A stretch of 64,000 nucleotides of DNA. Origin: Urophycis tenuis (Eukaryota > Chordata > Actinopteri > Gadiformes > Phycidae). The notes below the pieces were generated by a model. That model saw only the letters and a list, made by a program, of their open reading frames with translations. It was not told where the DNA came from and did no database searches. Shown one piece after another: positions 35,167 to 45,444 of the stretch (position 1 is its first letter; each line of letters begins with the position of its first letter). Location: positions 7,283,538 through 7,347,537 of the forward strand of contig JAXIVH010000010.1 of assembly GCA_036785325.1 (NCBI GenBank), written 5' to 3'. A program made the position numbers and the translations under genes.

Positions 35167-35206
<40 letters not shown>

Positions 35207-35276
35207 CAGATGGAGAGAGATAGAGAGAGCGAGAGAGATATGCATGGCTCTTCTGCGTGACGGTGTCACACATTAC

Positions 35277-35395
35277 CGTGTCTCTCGCTGATTGTCACCA
35301 GAGGGTCAGAGCCATCCAATCTAATGCTGCCGATCTGCAGAGAGCTCGGGGGTCGGCCCAGTACAAACGCTGATTGAAATAATCAATAGCGAGTC
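35277..35395 (-). CDS. lrp1b: lrp1b exon: YWTD blade, two apparent 1-nt insertions
   Basis: 119 nt. The first part reads LAIDYFNQRLYWADP and the last part reads IGSIRLDGSDPLVTISERH, but in a different frame. Removing one G from the G-run at 35348-35352 and one C at 35338 restores a continuous blade (DPELSQIGS) and the expected 117-nt length with correct phases on both sides. The family motif xLSxIGS supports this alignment. The acceptor is TTTCTGCAG and the donor CACG|GTAATG. As written the exon is frameshifted and reaches a stop. Confidence 0.88.
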
Positions 35396-36232
35396 CTGCA
35401 GAAAGGAAGAGATTTATCGGACTTATGATTGGCACGGGGTCGATCAATAGGAATTTCTTCATTCCCCCCCTGAAATATTCACAACACAATTACAAAGCAG
35501 AATAGGTCGGGGGGGGGGTCCATCGACTGTTTTGCACTCCATTGTGCGCAAGTCCCGATAAATAAATCACGCGTTTGGTGGTGGACAATAACAAGGTTCC
35601 GCCAGGGGGAGGGGCTTACACCGATCTGACGGTGATTTAGCCTGCAGCGCTGCGCCCTGGAGCATCATTTAGTGTGTGTGTGTTTTTCCCACCGGTGTCC
35701 ACGCTCCCAACTCTGACCGGGTAGTAAATATGAACACCTGGCGTTGGCCGACCAAATAGGTCTGTGTTTTCTTCCGCGGGTGATTAATTCCGCCTACTGT
35801 AGCCGAGACAAAGCGCAGGTCCCTCGGAATTAAAAGGAGGCCAAAGGAGCTCTTCAGAACTAGATCAGCACTAAGCTTCTCCCTCAAGACGCACTCCCCC
35901 CCCCCACGCCCCGACAGGCACTACACAACATCTCAGAGATTGTCTCCTCTTCCTCCCCCGTAGTTGCCTCCTACCGCATGGCAACGGCGTCCTTCTGAGC
36001 CACTGAGTGGAACGTCTGTCCAGGGGTACTGTGTGTCCCCCCCCTAAGGAACTCATGCATGTCTATGTATTGACTGCCGGTTTCTAGCTGTATATCAGTC
36101 AATACATATATATGTATGGAGACCATACATCTGTGCACTTTTCTCTCATTCTCTGGCTCTGTTTTCTCTTAAAATGTATTGTATTGTGTTTATTCATTAC
36201 TGGCTATTTTCTAATATAAGAGAGCATTGCTT

Positions 36233-36276
<44 letters not shown>

Positions 36277-36697
36277 TGTGTGTGTGTGTGCGTGTGTTTG
36301 TGTTTGTGTGTGTGTGTGTGAGGAAAATCGCGGTCTGCAACAGCAGGTTTCTGCAACATCAGCTCTCTGCAGATAAATCGTTGAAAAGTTGGGCCACCGG
36401 GGTCATCGGTCCGAGAGTCGTGTTCTTCATTGGTCCGATTCGGAAAATCAATGATCCAACTTGGGTCAGTTATTTGGTATGAAGCAGTACTCTCTTATAT
36501 TAAGAGGGAAAAAAAAAGCGAGAGGAATGCCTTTGAAGCAGCTCTACAAAATTCCTCTTCGCATAAGGTTGGCGTGGCTGTTCAAAAATACTGTTAACAC
36601 TGTCAATATTTTTTCCAATGCATCTGCTGGGTTTGACTTTGTGAGAAGGACGACTGACGTCCAGGTGGTCTCCAAATGAGATAAGTAACAGTGTTAC
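35396..36697 (-). other. lrp1b: Intron with inverted repeat and GT array
   Basis: Contains a G-run near 35509, a 13-bp perfect inverted repeat (36064-36076 / 36096-36108) and a (GT)n array at 36234-36320. Confidence 0.65.
36234..36320. repeat. (GT)n microsatellite
   Basis: About 86 bp of GT repeat with TATG, GCGT and GTTT interruptions. Confidence 0.95.
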
Positions 36698-36804
36698 CGG
36701 TGGGTCTCCGCAGGTTCTTCTCCAGTAGGATTCGACGCAAGGACCCGTCCATGGCGGACTCCTCTATGTGGGAGTGGTCTCCTATCACGCTCCAGTACAT
36801 CATC
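36698..36804 (-). CDS. lrp1b: lrp1b exon: YWTD blade (MMYWSVIGDHSHIEESAMDG)
   Basis: 107 nt encoding a propeller blade: MMYWSVIGDHSHIEE, SAMDGSLRR, and LEKNLRRPTG. The first half is close to mammalian LRP1B (MMYWTVVGDHSHIEE, recalled). The frame is intact. The acceptor is GCTTTGCAG and the donor CACCG|GTAACA. Confidence 0.95.
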
Positions 36805-37470
36805 CTGCAAAGCGGCTTGTTGTCAACATGGCAGCAGATAGATGCACACACACACACACACACACACACAACTATTGCTGCTGCAGTCAAACAAGTGGGC
36901 TGACAATACATTTGAAAGATTTGAATCTGCACACTGCACAAGTAGTATGCCTCCCCTCCCCCAAAGTGCTGCCAACACACACAGTGTTTTGACCACATTC
37001 AAACAAGATCCAAATTTGATCAAAACACGGCTGATACCATCACCCTCTAAAACGTGCGCTCAGTCATACAGTTGACATTACTTTTTTTGGGGGGGGCAGA
37101 CTTCGCTGGTGATACCAGGTTGCATTCCCTGGAAGTGATACAGCTCTTAAAATACCACACCTCGTCAGATTAAAATCAATCCCAATTAGAGACACTGCAT
37201 TTTTCAAGTGTGTCGAGCACGCTGGGGACATCCCTAAAGACTCTACAAGCGCAGCCTCAAGGAGATCTGTGTGGTTGGTTCGCGACTCCTGCCTGCTGTC
37301 TTCTGCGAGTGTGCGCGCTCACCGGTTTTTCTCCCTCATAAGAAATGATCTCCTTTTATCTCCCCGTGAATATAAAAAAAAAATGGCTGCTGAGGTCCTG
37401 CAGTCTGCAATGTGTGTGTGTGTGTGTGTGTCTGTTTCTCTGTGTGTGTGTGTGTGTGTCTGTCTGTCTG

Positions 37471-37516
<46 letters not shown>

Positions 37517-37686
37517 GAGGTGCGTGTGCGTGTGTGTGTGTGACTGTCTAAGTGGTGGAGATGGTGGCGGTGGGTGGCGTTGATGGAAGGCGACCTCCTC
37601 CCTCACTCCTCCCTACCCCCTTGCGCAAACCCCCCCCTAGCACCAGCAGTCGGCCGAGATTAGCCTCCCGGAGGAGCACATCTTAC
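36805..37686 (-). other. lrp1b: Intron with GT/CTGT repeats
   Basis: Contains a short CA tract near the exon and a compound (GT)n-(CTGT)n array at 37411-37540. Nothing else is recognised. Confidence 0.7.
37411..37540. repeat. Compound (GT)n/(CTGT)n array
   Basis: GT repeat passing into a (CTGT)n tetranucleotide block and back to GT. Confidence 0.95.
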
Positions 37687-37909
37687 CCCCGCGCCGGTTG
37701 ACCGCGATGGCGTAGGGCTCCCGGCGATGTCTGTCACCAGGCGGGTTGCAATTTGAGTCCCTTGAGCTGCCCCACGTTTATGGAGTAGCGCAGCTTGGTC
37801 CAGTGGGCCGTGTAATAGCTGAACCAGTGCATTCGCGAGTGGTCCGTCCAATAGATATTTCCCGTGATCAGTCGGCGGACACGTCCCTGGGCCGGCGAAA
37901 GTCGGAGCA
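37687..37909 (-). CDS. lrp1b: lrp1b exon: YWTD blades, several apparent indels
   Basis: 223 nt encoding CSDFRRPRDV, GNIYWTDHSRMHWFSYY, LRYSINVGQL, TRLVTDIAG and EPYAIAVNRRG, which match LRP1B closely but lie in different frames. Restoring one missing C near 37869 and one near 37721, and removing one extra T near 37746 and one near 37753, gives a continuous reading. The C-run 37686-37690 at the donor also has an uncertain length. The acceptor is CCCACCAG, phase 0, and the donor GTAAGA. As written the exon cannot be translated through. Confidence 0.87.
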
Positions 37910-38484
37910 CTGGTGGGATCAACACGGGCGGGCAAAAACGTCAGCAGCTGCGTTACGGGCGCCAATTTGTATTCAATTGACTGCGACTAAAGACGGGAAG
38001 ATTTGGAATGGGTTAGTTTACCTTTTTTGAGACATTGGAACAAAGCTATCGGACTGATACGGTAGTTCCCGGCACTGACTATAATGCACCTATGAGTTAT
38101 GTTCTAACCTTCTAATCTGAGCATTACGTGTTGCCATTTCAATGCATTTCACAGCAACGTGCCGGTAAATTAATGAGTTGGCTCAGGCCAACCTATAAGA
38201 CTATGTTAGCCTAATTGCTTTGCTCATTTGCACCAATAACGGATTGAATAAGTCAACCATTGCTTAACGAGACTAAAATAAACATCAATTATTTAACAAG
38301 CAATAACTTCAAGTAAGTTGTAAGGACTAAAAGTAACTATCCTGGAATCATTCCAAGTCATCTTCTCAGGCACCTAGAACTGTTTCAGGACAATCTTCTA
38401 GGCCTATATAATTGCAAGCAAACCAGTGTTCGCTAGAAAAAAAAAAAAAAGAGTCATTCATCCACACCTTTTGGACATACTTAC
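37910..38484 (-). other. lrp1b: Intron, 575 bp
   Basis: AT-rich unique sequence with an A-run near 38438-38451. No other feature. Confidence 0.7.
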
Positions 38485-38726
38485 AATGTTTTGACATTTG
38501 ATTTCAGTTTGACTTCTGTCTAGGGTTTCTTTGTAAAAAAGTCCACCAGGGTTAAACTGGGTAGCCCAGATAAACTTTTGGTGGTGAACCAGTGCATCAT
38601 CCCAATAATGCGTGCATTTGTCCTCGATGCGAGTGAGCACTTTGTGTCCATGGCTCTGGTTAAATGGATACACAAAACTTCGGATTTCAGTGTCATTAGC
38701 AATGTAGAGCACTCGATCCTCTGGTC
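38485..38726 (-). CDS. lrp1b: lrp1b exon: first blade of last propeller
   Basis: 242 nt encoding PEDRVLYIANDTEIRSFVYP, NARIIGMDALVHHQ, KFIWATQFNPGGLFYK and an exon end DRSQTEIKCQNI. The reading needs removal of one T at 38617-38619 and one C added near 38598. These cancel, so the exon length and both phases are right. The acceptor is CACCGGCAG and the donor ACATT|GTAAGT. The last 15 residues before the donor occupy the place where mammalian LRP1B has a furin-type REKR motif (recalled); here the aligned residues are RSQT. Confidence 0.9.
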
Positions 38727-38961
38727 CTGCCGGTGGGTTATTAATATGCAAAGAAAATGAAGAGTGGCTAAATTCCATTGAGGGTTTTGAACAGTTTGAA
38801 CACAGCACAAACACAAACAATCAATGTGACTAGGCTACATTATAAACAATATGCAAAATTCAATCATGGTTAACGTATTTGTGAATATCAATGTTGATTA
38901 TCTTAGCTTAAATTTAACAATTAATGAATTGATTTTTAAAATGCAACGTTTGGGTCCTTAC

Positions 38962-39081
38962 CTTTGGCTATGCAGTTTCCATTGATCTCTTTATAGTTCC
39001 GATCACATGTGCATTTGAATGATCCTTTAGTATTAGTGCAATAGTGTGCACATGCATCAAACTGGAGACACTCATTGATTT
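38962..39081 (-). CDS. lrp1b: lrp1b exon: calcium-binding EGF repeat
   Basis: 120 nt encoding INECLQFDACAHYCTNTKGS followed by FKCTCDRNY...GNC. The N-terminal INEC and the CxNTxGSFxC pattern are those of a calcium-binding EGF domain, here directly before the last propeller. The acceptor is GTCTTTCCAG and the donor CAAAG|GTAAGG. The intron to the propeller exon at 38485 is only 235 bp. Confidence 0.96.
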
Positions 39082-39802
39082 CTGGAAAGACAGGGAAAGG
39101 TAGCAAGGATGAAGACAGAAGTTTGGCGGCTATTCTTAGACACACCGTGCAATACCTCCTGCCGCCCACAAAGTTCAGCTCTCAGCGCTGCTTTAATCAT
39201 TCTTCAATCATCTTTCATTCCCCAACCTTATAAGCGGTGGCCTTGAACTGGAACTAAAGAGGAAATGACATAACTACTCGGTAAATGCCATTCTTCCCGT
39301 TCCCTAGCACAAACACATTAAGTGGGAATCAGACACCAGGGCCTGCATTGCTTGATTGAATAATTGCAGCTATTGCCACTGAAAATGAAAGTGTAAAAGC
39401 AAGTATCGTCATAGTTTTAAGTAACTCACATTACCCAGTGGTTAATGGAAGAATCCAACCCCCCCCCCATTGTGTGTGTGAGACTGTATGGTACAAGGAA
39501 TGGTAGGAAATTTAGAAAGTTCAGAAAGCCACATCGCTGACATGGTTTAGCTGTAGTTTAAACGCCGAGCAAATAACATCCTGTAATTGCTTTAGTCTTT
39601 ATCTTGGTTTCCTAAAACAATCAAGGAACAAAAACCACATGTGAATTGAACCGAACAAACTGGGGAGGAACCACCGAGGAGCACCGAACGGGGGGGGGGT
39701 GACCCTTGGCATCGCTCGACGCTGTTCCCTTTTTTCTCGCGCGACTCACAAACACCGTTTGTGGCGTTCGCCCGTCTGCGGCTCGCCGAACCGCACACCT
39801 AC
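39082..39802 (-). other. lrp1b: Intron, 721 bp
   Basis: AT-rich unique sequence with short C and G runs near 39460 and 39690. No coding content. Confidence 0.7.
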
Positions 39803-39937
39803 CTTGGCACTGGCTGGTGGTCGGGTCCCTCTTGAAGCCGGCCTTACAATGGCACACGCCATTAGCATTTGTTTGATTACAGATGGCGTCCTCGCCGCAC
39901 GGGTTTGTTTTCTTCCCGCACACGTCCCCGTTGGAAA
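39803..39937 (-). CDS. lrp1b: lrp1b exon: EGF repeat after ligand-binding cluster IV
   Basis: 135 nt encoding VCGKKTNPCGEDAICNQTNA followed by GVCHCKAGFKRDP and QC. It is a standard six-cysteine EGF linking the LA cluster to the calcium-binding EGF. The acceptor is AACACCCTAG and the donor GCCAAG|GTAGGT. Confidence 0.95.
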
Positions 39938-40330
39938 CTAGGGTGTTAAAAAGAACAGGACTTTGATTAGACTCACCATCACTCCGGTCGGCGCGTCCGG
40001 ATACCTGCTGCGCACCTCTGTTTGATGTGCAACGAAGCCAAGAGGCCAGCACCGCACCGTCGCTCTAGTCCTTTCATACGGCGCGGAACAAGCCTCAAGT
40101 CGCGCGGTGATACATATATTACCATAAATAACCAAAACAACAGATCAAACAAACAACAAAAAAAAAAAAGTGCCAATTTCACTGAGGGCCCTGATGTGGT
40201 GGGCTGCGGCGCCAGATCCCCTTTTCATCTCGGCCCCCCGAACACGTGATTTCCTTGAAGTGCGCGCTCGTGCCAGCGGGGGGGCTAGGGTTCCGGGGGG
40301 GGGGGGGGGGGGGGGGCGGCGGTTACGTAC
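39938..40330 (-). other. lrp1b: Intron, 393 bp, with poly-G near the donor
   Basis: Contains an A-run near 40158 and a poly-G run at 40297-40316, which ends 14 nt from the exon at 40331. Confidence 0.7.
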
Positions 40331-40477
40331 GGGCTTTGCAGTCCTGCTCGTCTGAGCTCTTGTCTCCGCCGCAGTCGTTGAAGAGGTCGCACTGCAGCTG
40401 CGCGGGGATGCAGCGCAGGTTGCCGCAGGTGAACTCCGTCTTGCCGCACGGCCGCGGTCTGCCGGCCACGGTGGCCT
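40331..40477 (-). CDS. lrp1b: lrp1b exon: LA repeat 12 of cluster IV
   Basis: 147 nt. A short linker (ATVAGRPRP) is followed by an LA repeat with six cysteines: CGKTEFTC, LRCIPAQLQC, DLFNDCGGDKSSDEQDC. The acidic SDE calcium cage is present, with a two-residue insertion before it. The acceptor is CCCCAAGCAG and the donor GCCC|GTACGT. Confidence 0.95.
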
Positions 40478-40836
40478 CTGCTTGGGGAGACACAGTGCGC
40501 GTCATTCGGCTTCACACCGCCACCGCCCTGCAACCGGGGGCACTGTGAAACAGCTCTCTGACCATCCCCCCCCCCCGTCGCCCCTGCCTCCTCCCCAGCC
40601 CTCCCACCCTCCTCCCCCCGCCCCGGAAGATAAGCCATCTCCACATGAGAACATAAAACATTCATGCAATAAGAACACGGTATAAATGCCAGAACATCAA
40701 GGCGGCCCCCGCATTCTGTCCCGTGAGTGATCCCGGGTCCTCTCTAACATCTCCGCCGCGCCCTGGCGGTGGCGGCGAGGGGAGGAGGAGGGGGAGGAGG
40801 AGGAGGAGGGGAAACCGCGCACGCCGTGATGCTCAC
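40478..40836 (-). other. lrp1b: Intron, 359 bp
   Basis: GC-rich, with CCTCC/GGAGG tracts (40566-40625 and 40780-40812). No coding content. Confidence 0.7.
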
Positions 40837-40959
40837 CACACTCCTCCTCGTCGGAGTTGTCTCCGCAGTCGTCCACCCCGTTGCAGGCCTGGTCGGCGCG
40901 GAGACACACGCGGCCGTTACGGCAACGGAACGGCCTGGTGGGCGGGCACGCGTGCTTGG
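40837..40959 (-). CDS. lrp1b: lrp1b exon: LA repeat 11 of cluster IV
   Basis: 123 nt encoding ACPPTRPFRC, NGRVCLRADQAC and NGVDDCGDNSDEEEC. All six cysteines and the DCGDNSDE calcium-binding motif are intact. The acceptor is TATCCACAG and the donor TGTG|GTGAGC. Confidence 0.97.
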
Positions 40960-41195
40960 CTGTGGATAGAAAGGCGGGCGTGTCTTGATTTTCGTCCACC
41001 ACCCACCCACCACCACCCACCCCACCCCCACCCCCCCAAAAAAACAACAAATTCCATTACGAAGAGACCCACGAGCATCTTTGAGGACTCAATACCGTGA
41101 AAATTCATTATGTTCTTTATGAGGGGGAGAAAAAAAAAAATCATAAAAGATCATACAAACGTCTGATCCAAAAGCCTTTGAAGGCGGGGACCCAC

Positions 41196-41318
41196 CACAC
41201 ATGTCTTGGTCCTCGTCCGAGTTGTCTCCGCAGTCGTCCTTGCCGTCGCACACCCATGCGTGCAGTTTGCATAAGGTGTTGTTGCACACAAATTCATCGG
41301 TGCGGCAGAAGAAGGCAC
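41196..41318 (-). CDS. lrp1b: lrp1b exon: LA repeat 10 of cluster IV
   Basis: 123 nt encoding FFCRTDEFVC, NNTLCKLHAWVC and DGKDDCGDNSDED...MC. The complete LA repeat has the conserved calcium cage. The acceptor is TTATTACCAG and the donor TGTG|GTGGGT. The intron to the next LA exon is 236 bp. Confidence 0.97.
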
Positions 41319-41875
41319 CTGGTAATAACAGAGATGGCTGCTGTTGGCTCCTCTAAAACTGCGAGGTTATTAACCCATAGGGACTTTGGCAATAACGCCC
41401 GTCTATGGACAGGCGTTATTGCCTTGGCAAGACCACAAACACCAAGCCGACCCATACAGCGGCAAACGTCTACCTCCAGTGCTATCAAGCCCCTTTTAAG
41501 GGCTTCTAAGTACTTGGGAACATGACATATTTCCAGACTAGTAACAGCCTACTCTCTTGCTGTCTCGTCTAGCAACACGTCCCCCCCACCCCACCCCCAT
41601 CACTAAAACGCTCCCATCACCAGATGGTTTTATATCACCGAAGGACTGCAGAGGTCTGTGTGTGTGTGTGTGTGTGTGTGTGCGGTGAGAGCGCATTCCC
41701 TCAGACGGGTCAGGTTTCAACCGTGAACCAAAAGTGTGTCACGCTGTGCTTCTGACGTCCACCTTAACTCCCCAAACCGCGCGTGACAACACGCCCGCGT
41801 GTCAGGCGGACACACAGACCACCACACCGCACCACACCGGCCCCAGTGCCCCCCCCCCCCCCCCCCCCCCCCTAC
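41319..41875 (-). other. lrp1b: Intron with hairpin and long poly-C
   Basis: Holds a perfect 12-bp inverted repeat (41388-41399 / 41412-41423, GGCAATAACGCC), a (GT)n tract near 41656-41682 and a poly-C run at 41849-41872 ending at the donor of the exon at 41876. Confidence 0.75.
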
Positions 41876-42008
41876 CCTGACTGCAGCCCTCCTCGTCGCT
41901 GTGGTCCACGCAGTCGAAGACGTCGTCGCAGCGCCAGCGGCGCGGGATGCAGTGGGCGCGGTTCAGGCACAGGAACTCGTCCTCCCGGCACTCCTTCACG
42001 CAGCCGAC
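41876..42008 (-). CDS. lrp1b: lrp1b exon: LA repeat 9 of cluster IV
   Basis: 133 nt. The first three residues (VGC) carry the last cysteine of repeat 8. Repeat 9 follows: CREDEFLC, NRAHCIPRRWRC, DDVFDCVDHSDEEGC. The acceptor is CTCTGCGCAG, phase 0, and the donor CAGG|GTAGGG, which runs straight into a G tract on the transcript. Splitting a repeat between exons, as with repeats 6/7, is unusual for LA domains. Confidence 0.96.
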
Positions 42009-42637
42009 CTGCGCAGAGTGGCGCGCGGGGAGAGACGGGTTCAGGTAAACACCATCCCCCCCCCACAAAAAACCACCCATGAGAACCTGCAGCTGTGCTA
42101 GAGGTTTGTCAAGAAACGATGTGTCAGTGCTGGATTAACGGGAGGGATAATAACCGCGGCACCGGATGCAGACGGAGAGAGCTGTCCGAGGTCTTAATGT
42201 TCTCCGTAACTCACCAGCAGGTACAATAATAATGGTGGAATAGCAATGCATGCATTGTGGGGGGGGGGGGGGGGGGGAAGGACTTGCCCAGGGCTTGCTT
42301 TGTCTATATGGTGTATTATTATTATCGTTTTAGATGCTGTATGCTACATCTGAATCCTAATCACGACAACAATGACGTACACAATGGCGTACAGTGAAAG
42401 ATGGCAACATTGCATTTTTTAACACAGAACGGCCGAAAGTAAACACATTGGAGTTGTAAATGCCAGTTCTACACATCTCTTCGGTAGTTTCTGCATGCGC
42501 CTTTCAGAGACATATTGCATTTTGAATGTGGTTTGTGGCATTTCAAAGTGTAATATTGGCGCAGAGAAAAAAAAAAAAGAAATGATGGCGCACCTGTCGT
42601 CGAAATGAAACGCACACGGCGAGCCCAACACACTGAC
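42009..42637 (-). other. lrp1b: Intron, 629 bp
   Basis: Contains a poly-G run near 42259-42277 and an A-run near 42567. No coding content. Confidence 0.7.
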
Positions 42638-42744
42638 CTCATCCGAGCCGTCTAGACAGTTGTCATGTCCATCACAGCGCAGGCTGGCTGACACACACCC
42701 TCCACTGGCACACACGTACTCGTTCAGCGAGCAGGATGGGACCG
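42638..42744 (-). CDS. lrp1b: lrp1b exon: LA repeat 8 of cluster IV
   Basis: 107 nt encoding CSLNEYVC, ASGGCVSASLRC and DGHDNCLDGSDE, with the sixth cysteine in the next exon. The acceptor is GGTCCACAG and the donor GATGAG|GTCAGT, phase 0. Confidence 0.96.
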
Positions 42745-43464
42745 CTGTGGACCAGAGATAACATCAGGATCGACCCACCGCCCCCCAAAAATGAAAAAAT
42801 ACAAACAGCCCACAAACCCCATCCGGCATCCTAAAACCCCACCGCAATACCCAAACGGGCCGCGGTGAAAACGCGGAGAGTAAAAGTGTCCACAGAGTTG
42901 TTAAAAGTTGGGCGGTGCTGATGCGGGGACTTGTTAGCTTCTTAAATACGACGTGTTCCCCGTGGCCCGAGTGAAGCGCACGGCTCACTACCTGCCGCCG
43001 AATGAAGTGCTTTAGCGGTCGGCTGCCGGAGCACTTTGCCGAGACCCGCGGCCAATCATCACTGCAGGACCTCCGCAATAGTGGATGAAACAAGCGAGCC
43101 TGGCACAGCCGACTCGGGCTCCAGAGAACGAGCGCTGCGCGCCGGCATCTGCTCGGGCAGGCCCGACGCGGCTGTGCGTTACCGTGGTGATTTTATTACG
43201 GCGCCGCCCACAAAGAGGACGCTTTAATTGTCAGTCGAAGGTTGTCGGATGAAGAGAAGAATGACTCTTTTTATAAATGGATATACCAATTTTTTTTTTT
43301 TTGTGCGTAATCCTGGAACATAACACGAATCAAAGTGCTTTTCTTTGCCTTTAACAGATCTTTCAGGTTTTAATTAAAGTTTTTGTTGTTGTCGTCATTG
43401 CCGACGTTAAGACGTGCGGTCATTTTTCTCTGAGAACCGCGTTGAGTGTTTAATTTTGGAGAAC
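42745..43464 (-). other. lrp1b: Intron, 720 bp
   Basis: Unique sequence with a T-run near 43292. No coding content. Confidence 0.7.
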
Positions 43465-43597
43465 CTGTTTCCTGGCAGTTCCTCTCATCTTCCCCCGTCT
43501 TGCAGTCCTCCTGCCCGTCGCACAGCCACTTGAGTGAGATGCACAGGTTGTTGTGGCAGCGGAATTGATCATCCGCGCAGCGCGCCTCGCAGTCCTT
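43465..43597 (-). CDS. lrp1b: lrp1b exon: LA repeat 7 of cluster IV
   Basis: 133 nt. KDC at the start closes repeat 6. Repeat 7 reads CADDQFRC, HNNLCISLKWLC, DGQEDCKTGEDERNC. The calcium cage is modified: KTGEDE replaces the usual xDxSDE, so one canonical Asp ligand is missing. The acceptor is TTTGTTTGCAG, phase 0, and the donor ACAG|GTTCTC. Confidence 0.95.
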
Positions 43598-45373
43598 CTG
43601 CAAACAAAGAGTGGCCACAAAGCGCACTTCAGAAAGGAAGGAACATCTCCACAAAACCTCCAAACATCAGACGACACTCCATTAGACGCTGGGGGGGGGG
43701 GGGGGAGGGGGGGCTTGGTGACAATACCCGACTGAGAGTGCTGATAATTTAACATTGAGTATATACTCAAGTGGCATATAAACGAAGCGTAGGCGGATGT
43801 ATTTCACCTTTGAGGTAACTAAGCGGGGCACTCAAGTAAGAGAACCGTCGAGGACCTCGAGTAGTGAAAGAGAATAAATGCGCTGACAACACTGGACGCA
43901 GGGCATCCCGCTGCGGAGGCCATCCTCAGTGTCCGCCGCTAATCAGGAACCACTGAAGGCTGCTGGCTCCCTATCCAATCACTGACCCAGAACGCGTCGA
44001 TTGGCAGGGGATGCATATGAAATTGGAAATGAGCAGTGCATTGTTATGCATAGACGAGGATTTAATATAAAATTGGTGTGAAAATGGCTAACAGAGCAAT
44101 AAATTAGCCCTGATAATGAATGGCAATAATGAGCCTTTGTCCTTGAATTATGCATCTTACAGTGAATCATTTCCACAGATTGGCCTGATTTCCATTATTT
44201 GTTCATCCCTCAGAAATGTGGCGAGAACAAAAACCACCCGATCTAATGCATTGCATGATAAAAGCATATTTATGTTTCGTTTCACCTCAAAACATTCAAT
44301 TTGTTTCTAAAGCAGTGGTTTACAGCGCTACGACACATTTTAACACTGCCATGCCAAATTATGACACGTTTAAACATGAAGGGATATTTCATAAAAAAGA
44401 TCATTATAATATTGTTTTTTAAGTTTTGTGTTGGCGGTGAAAAGCATTAGCATATTAATTGTAAAACACCAAAGAGGAAAGAATTGATTTTCTGACATGA
44501 TCCTATCAAATCAACAACGCTGCACATCAAAAGTAATTTCAATGTCCTCCATCGGCTTGTCTCTTCTGCCATTTTGATGGAACCTCCTTTCATACTAAAA
44601 CACATTAGTTTTCCTCTGACTTGCAAGTAAAGATATATATTTTTGTGGTTTATTCCACTCCAGTCTCCTGAGTGTTTCTGGGGCTCATCCACGGCAGCCT
44701 TTCGACCAACGTTTTCAAAGCCAAATTGAGTTTTTGTCAAGAAAATGAAATATAATCTATTGGGTAGCCCCAAGACTAGGCCCTACCTGAGGCCCTAAAT
44801 GAACGTAGTATTAACTTATTTAGCTATTTCATATCTTAAAACGTGTCAAAAACATTTCACCAAATATGTGTGTCATACACAACCTCTGGTTTGTATTCCC
44901 TCTGATAAGGACAAACAATACAGTTTTCACCTCATGCATCAAACGTCGTTATTCATTTCAGACGTGAAACAGGCTTGTGTGGGGAACTAGACGTTAACTG
45001 CAGTGAATTGATAACGTTCCGCACGCAGACTCGAGTGACACACAAAGAATTGGGGACAACAGTCAATTGACAAGGCAATGAGCTGTGCCATTGCACACTA
45101 ATGTTTGGCAAGCAATGTGATTGAAGAACGTAACTATTCAGGATGCAATTGCAAAATGCCATGGGGGGGTTGGTTATTATTAGAGGTCGGGATTGGTGGT
45201 TTATATAAGTATAATATAATGGACGTATAGTAGACATAAGTTTGTTTGCATATGTTTCATTTCATATGTTTATTATTTGTTTGCATGTTTCATTTCGGTC
45301 ATTATAGGTGGAGACGGAATCAAATCAAATCATTTAGTGTGAACTAGATACATTTTTTATAGTTTTCACTGGT

Positions 45374-45444
<71 letters not shown>

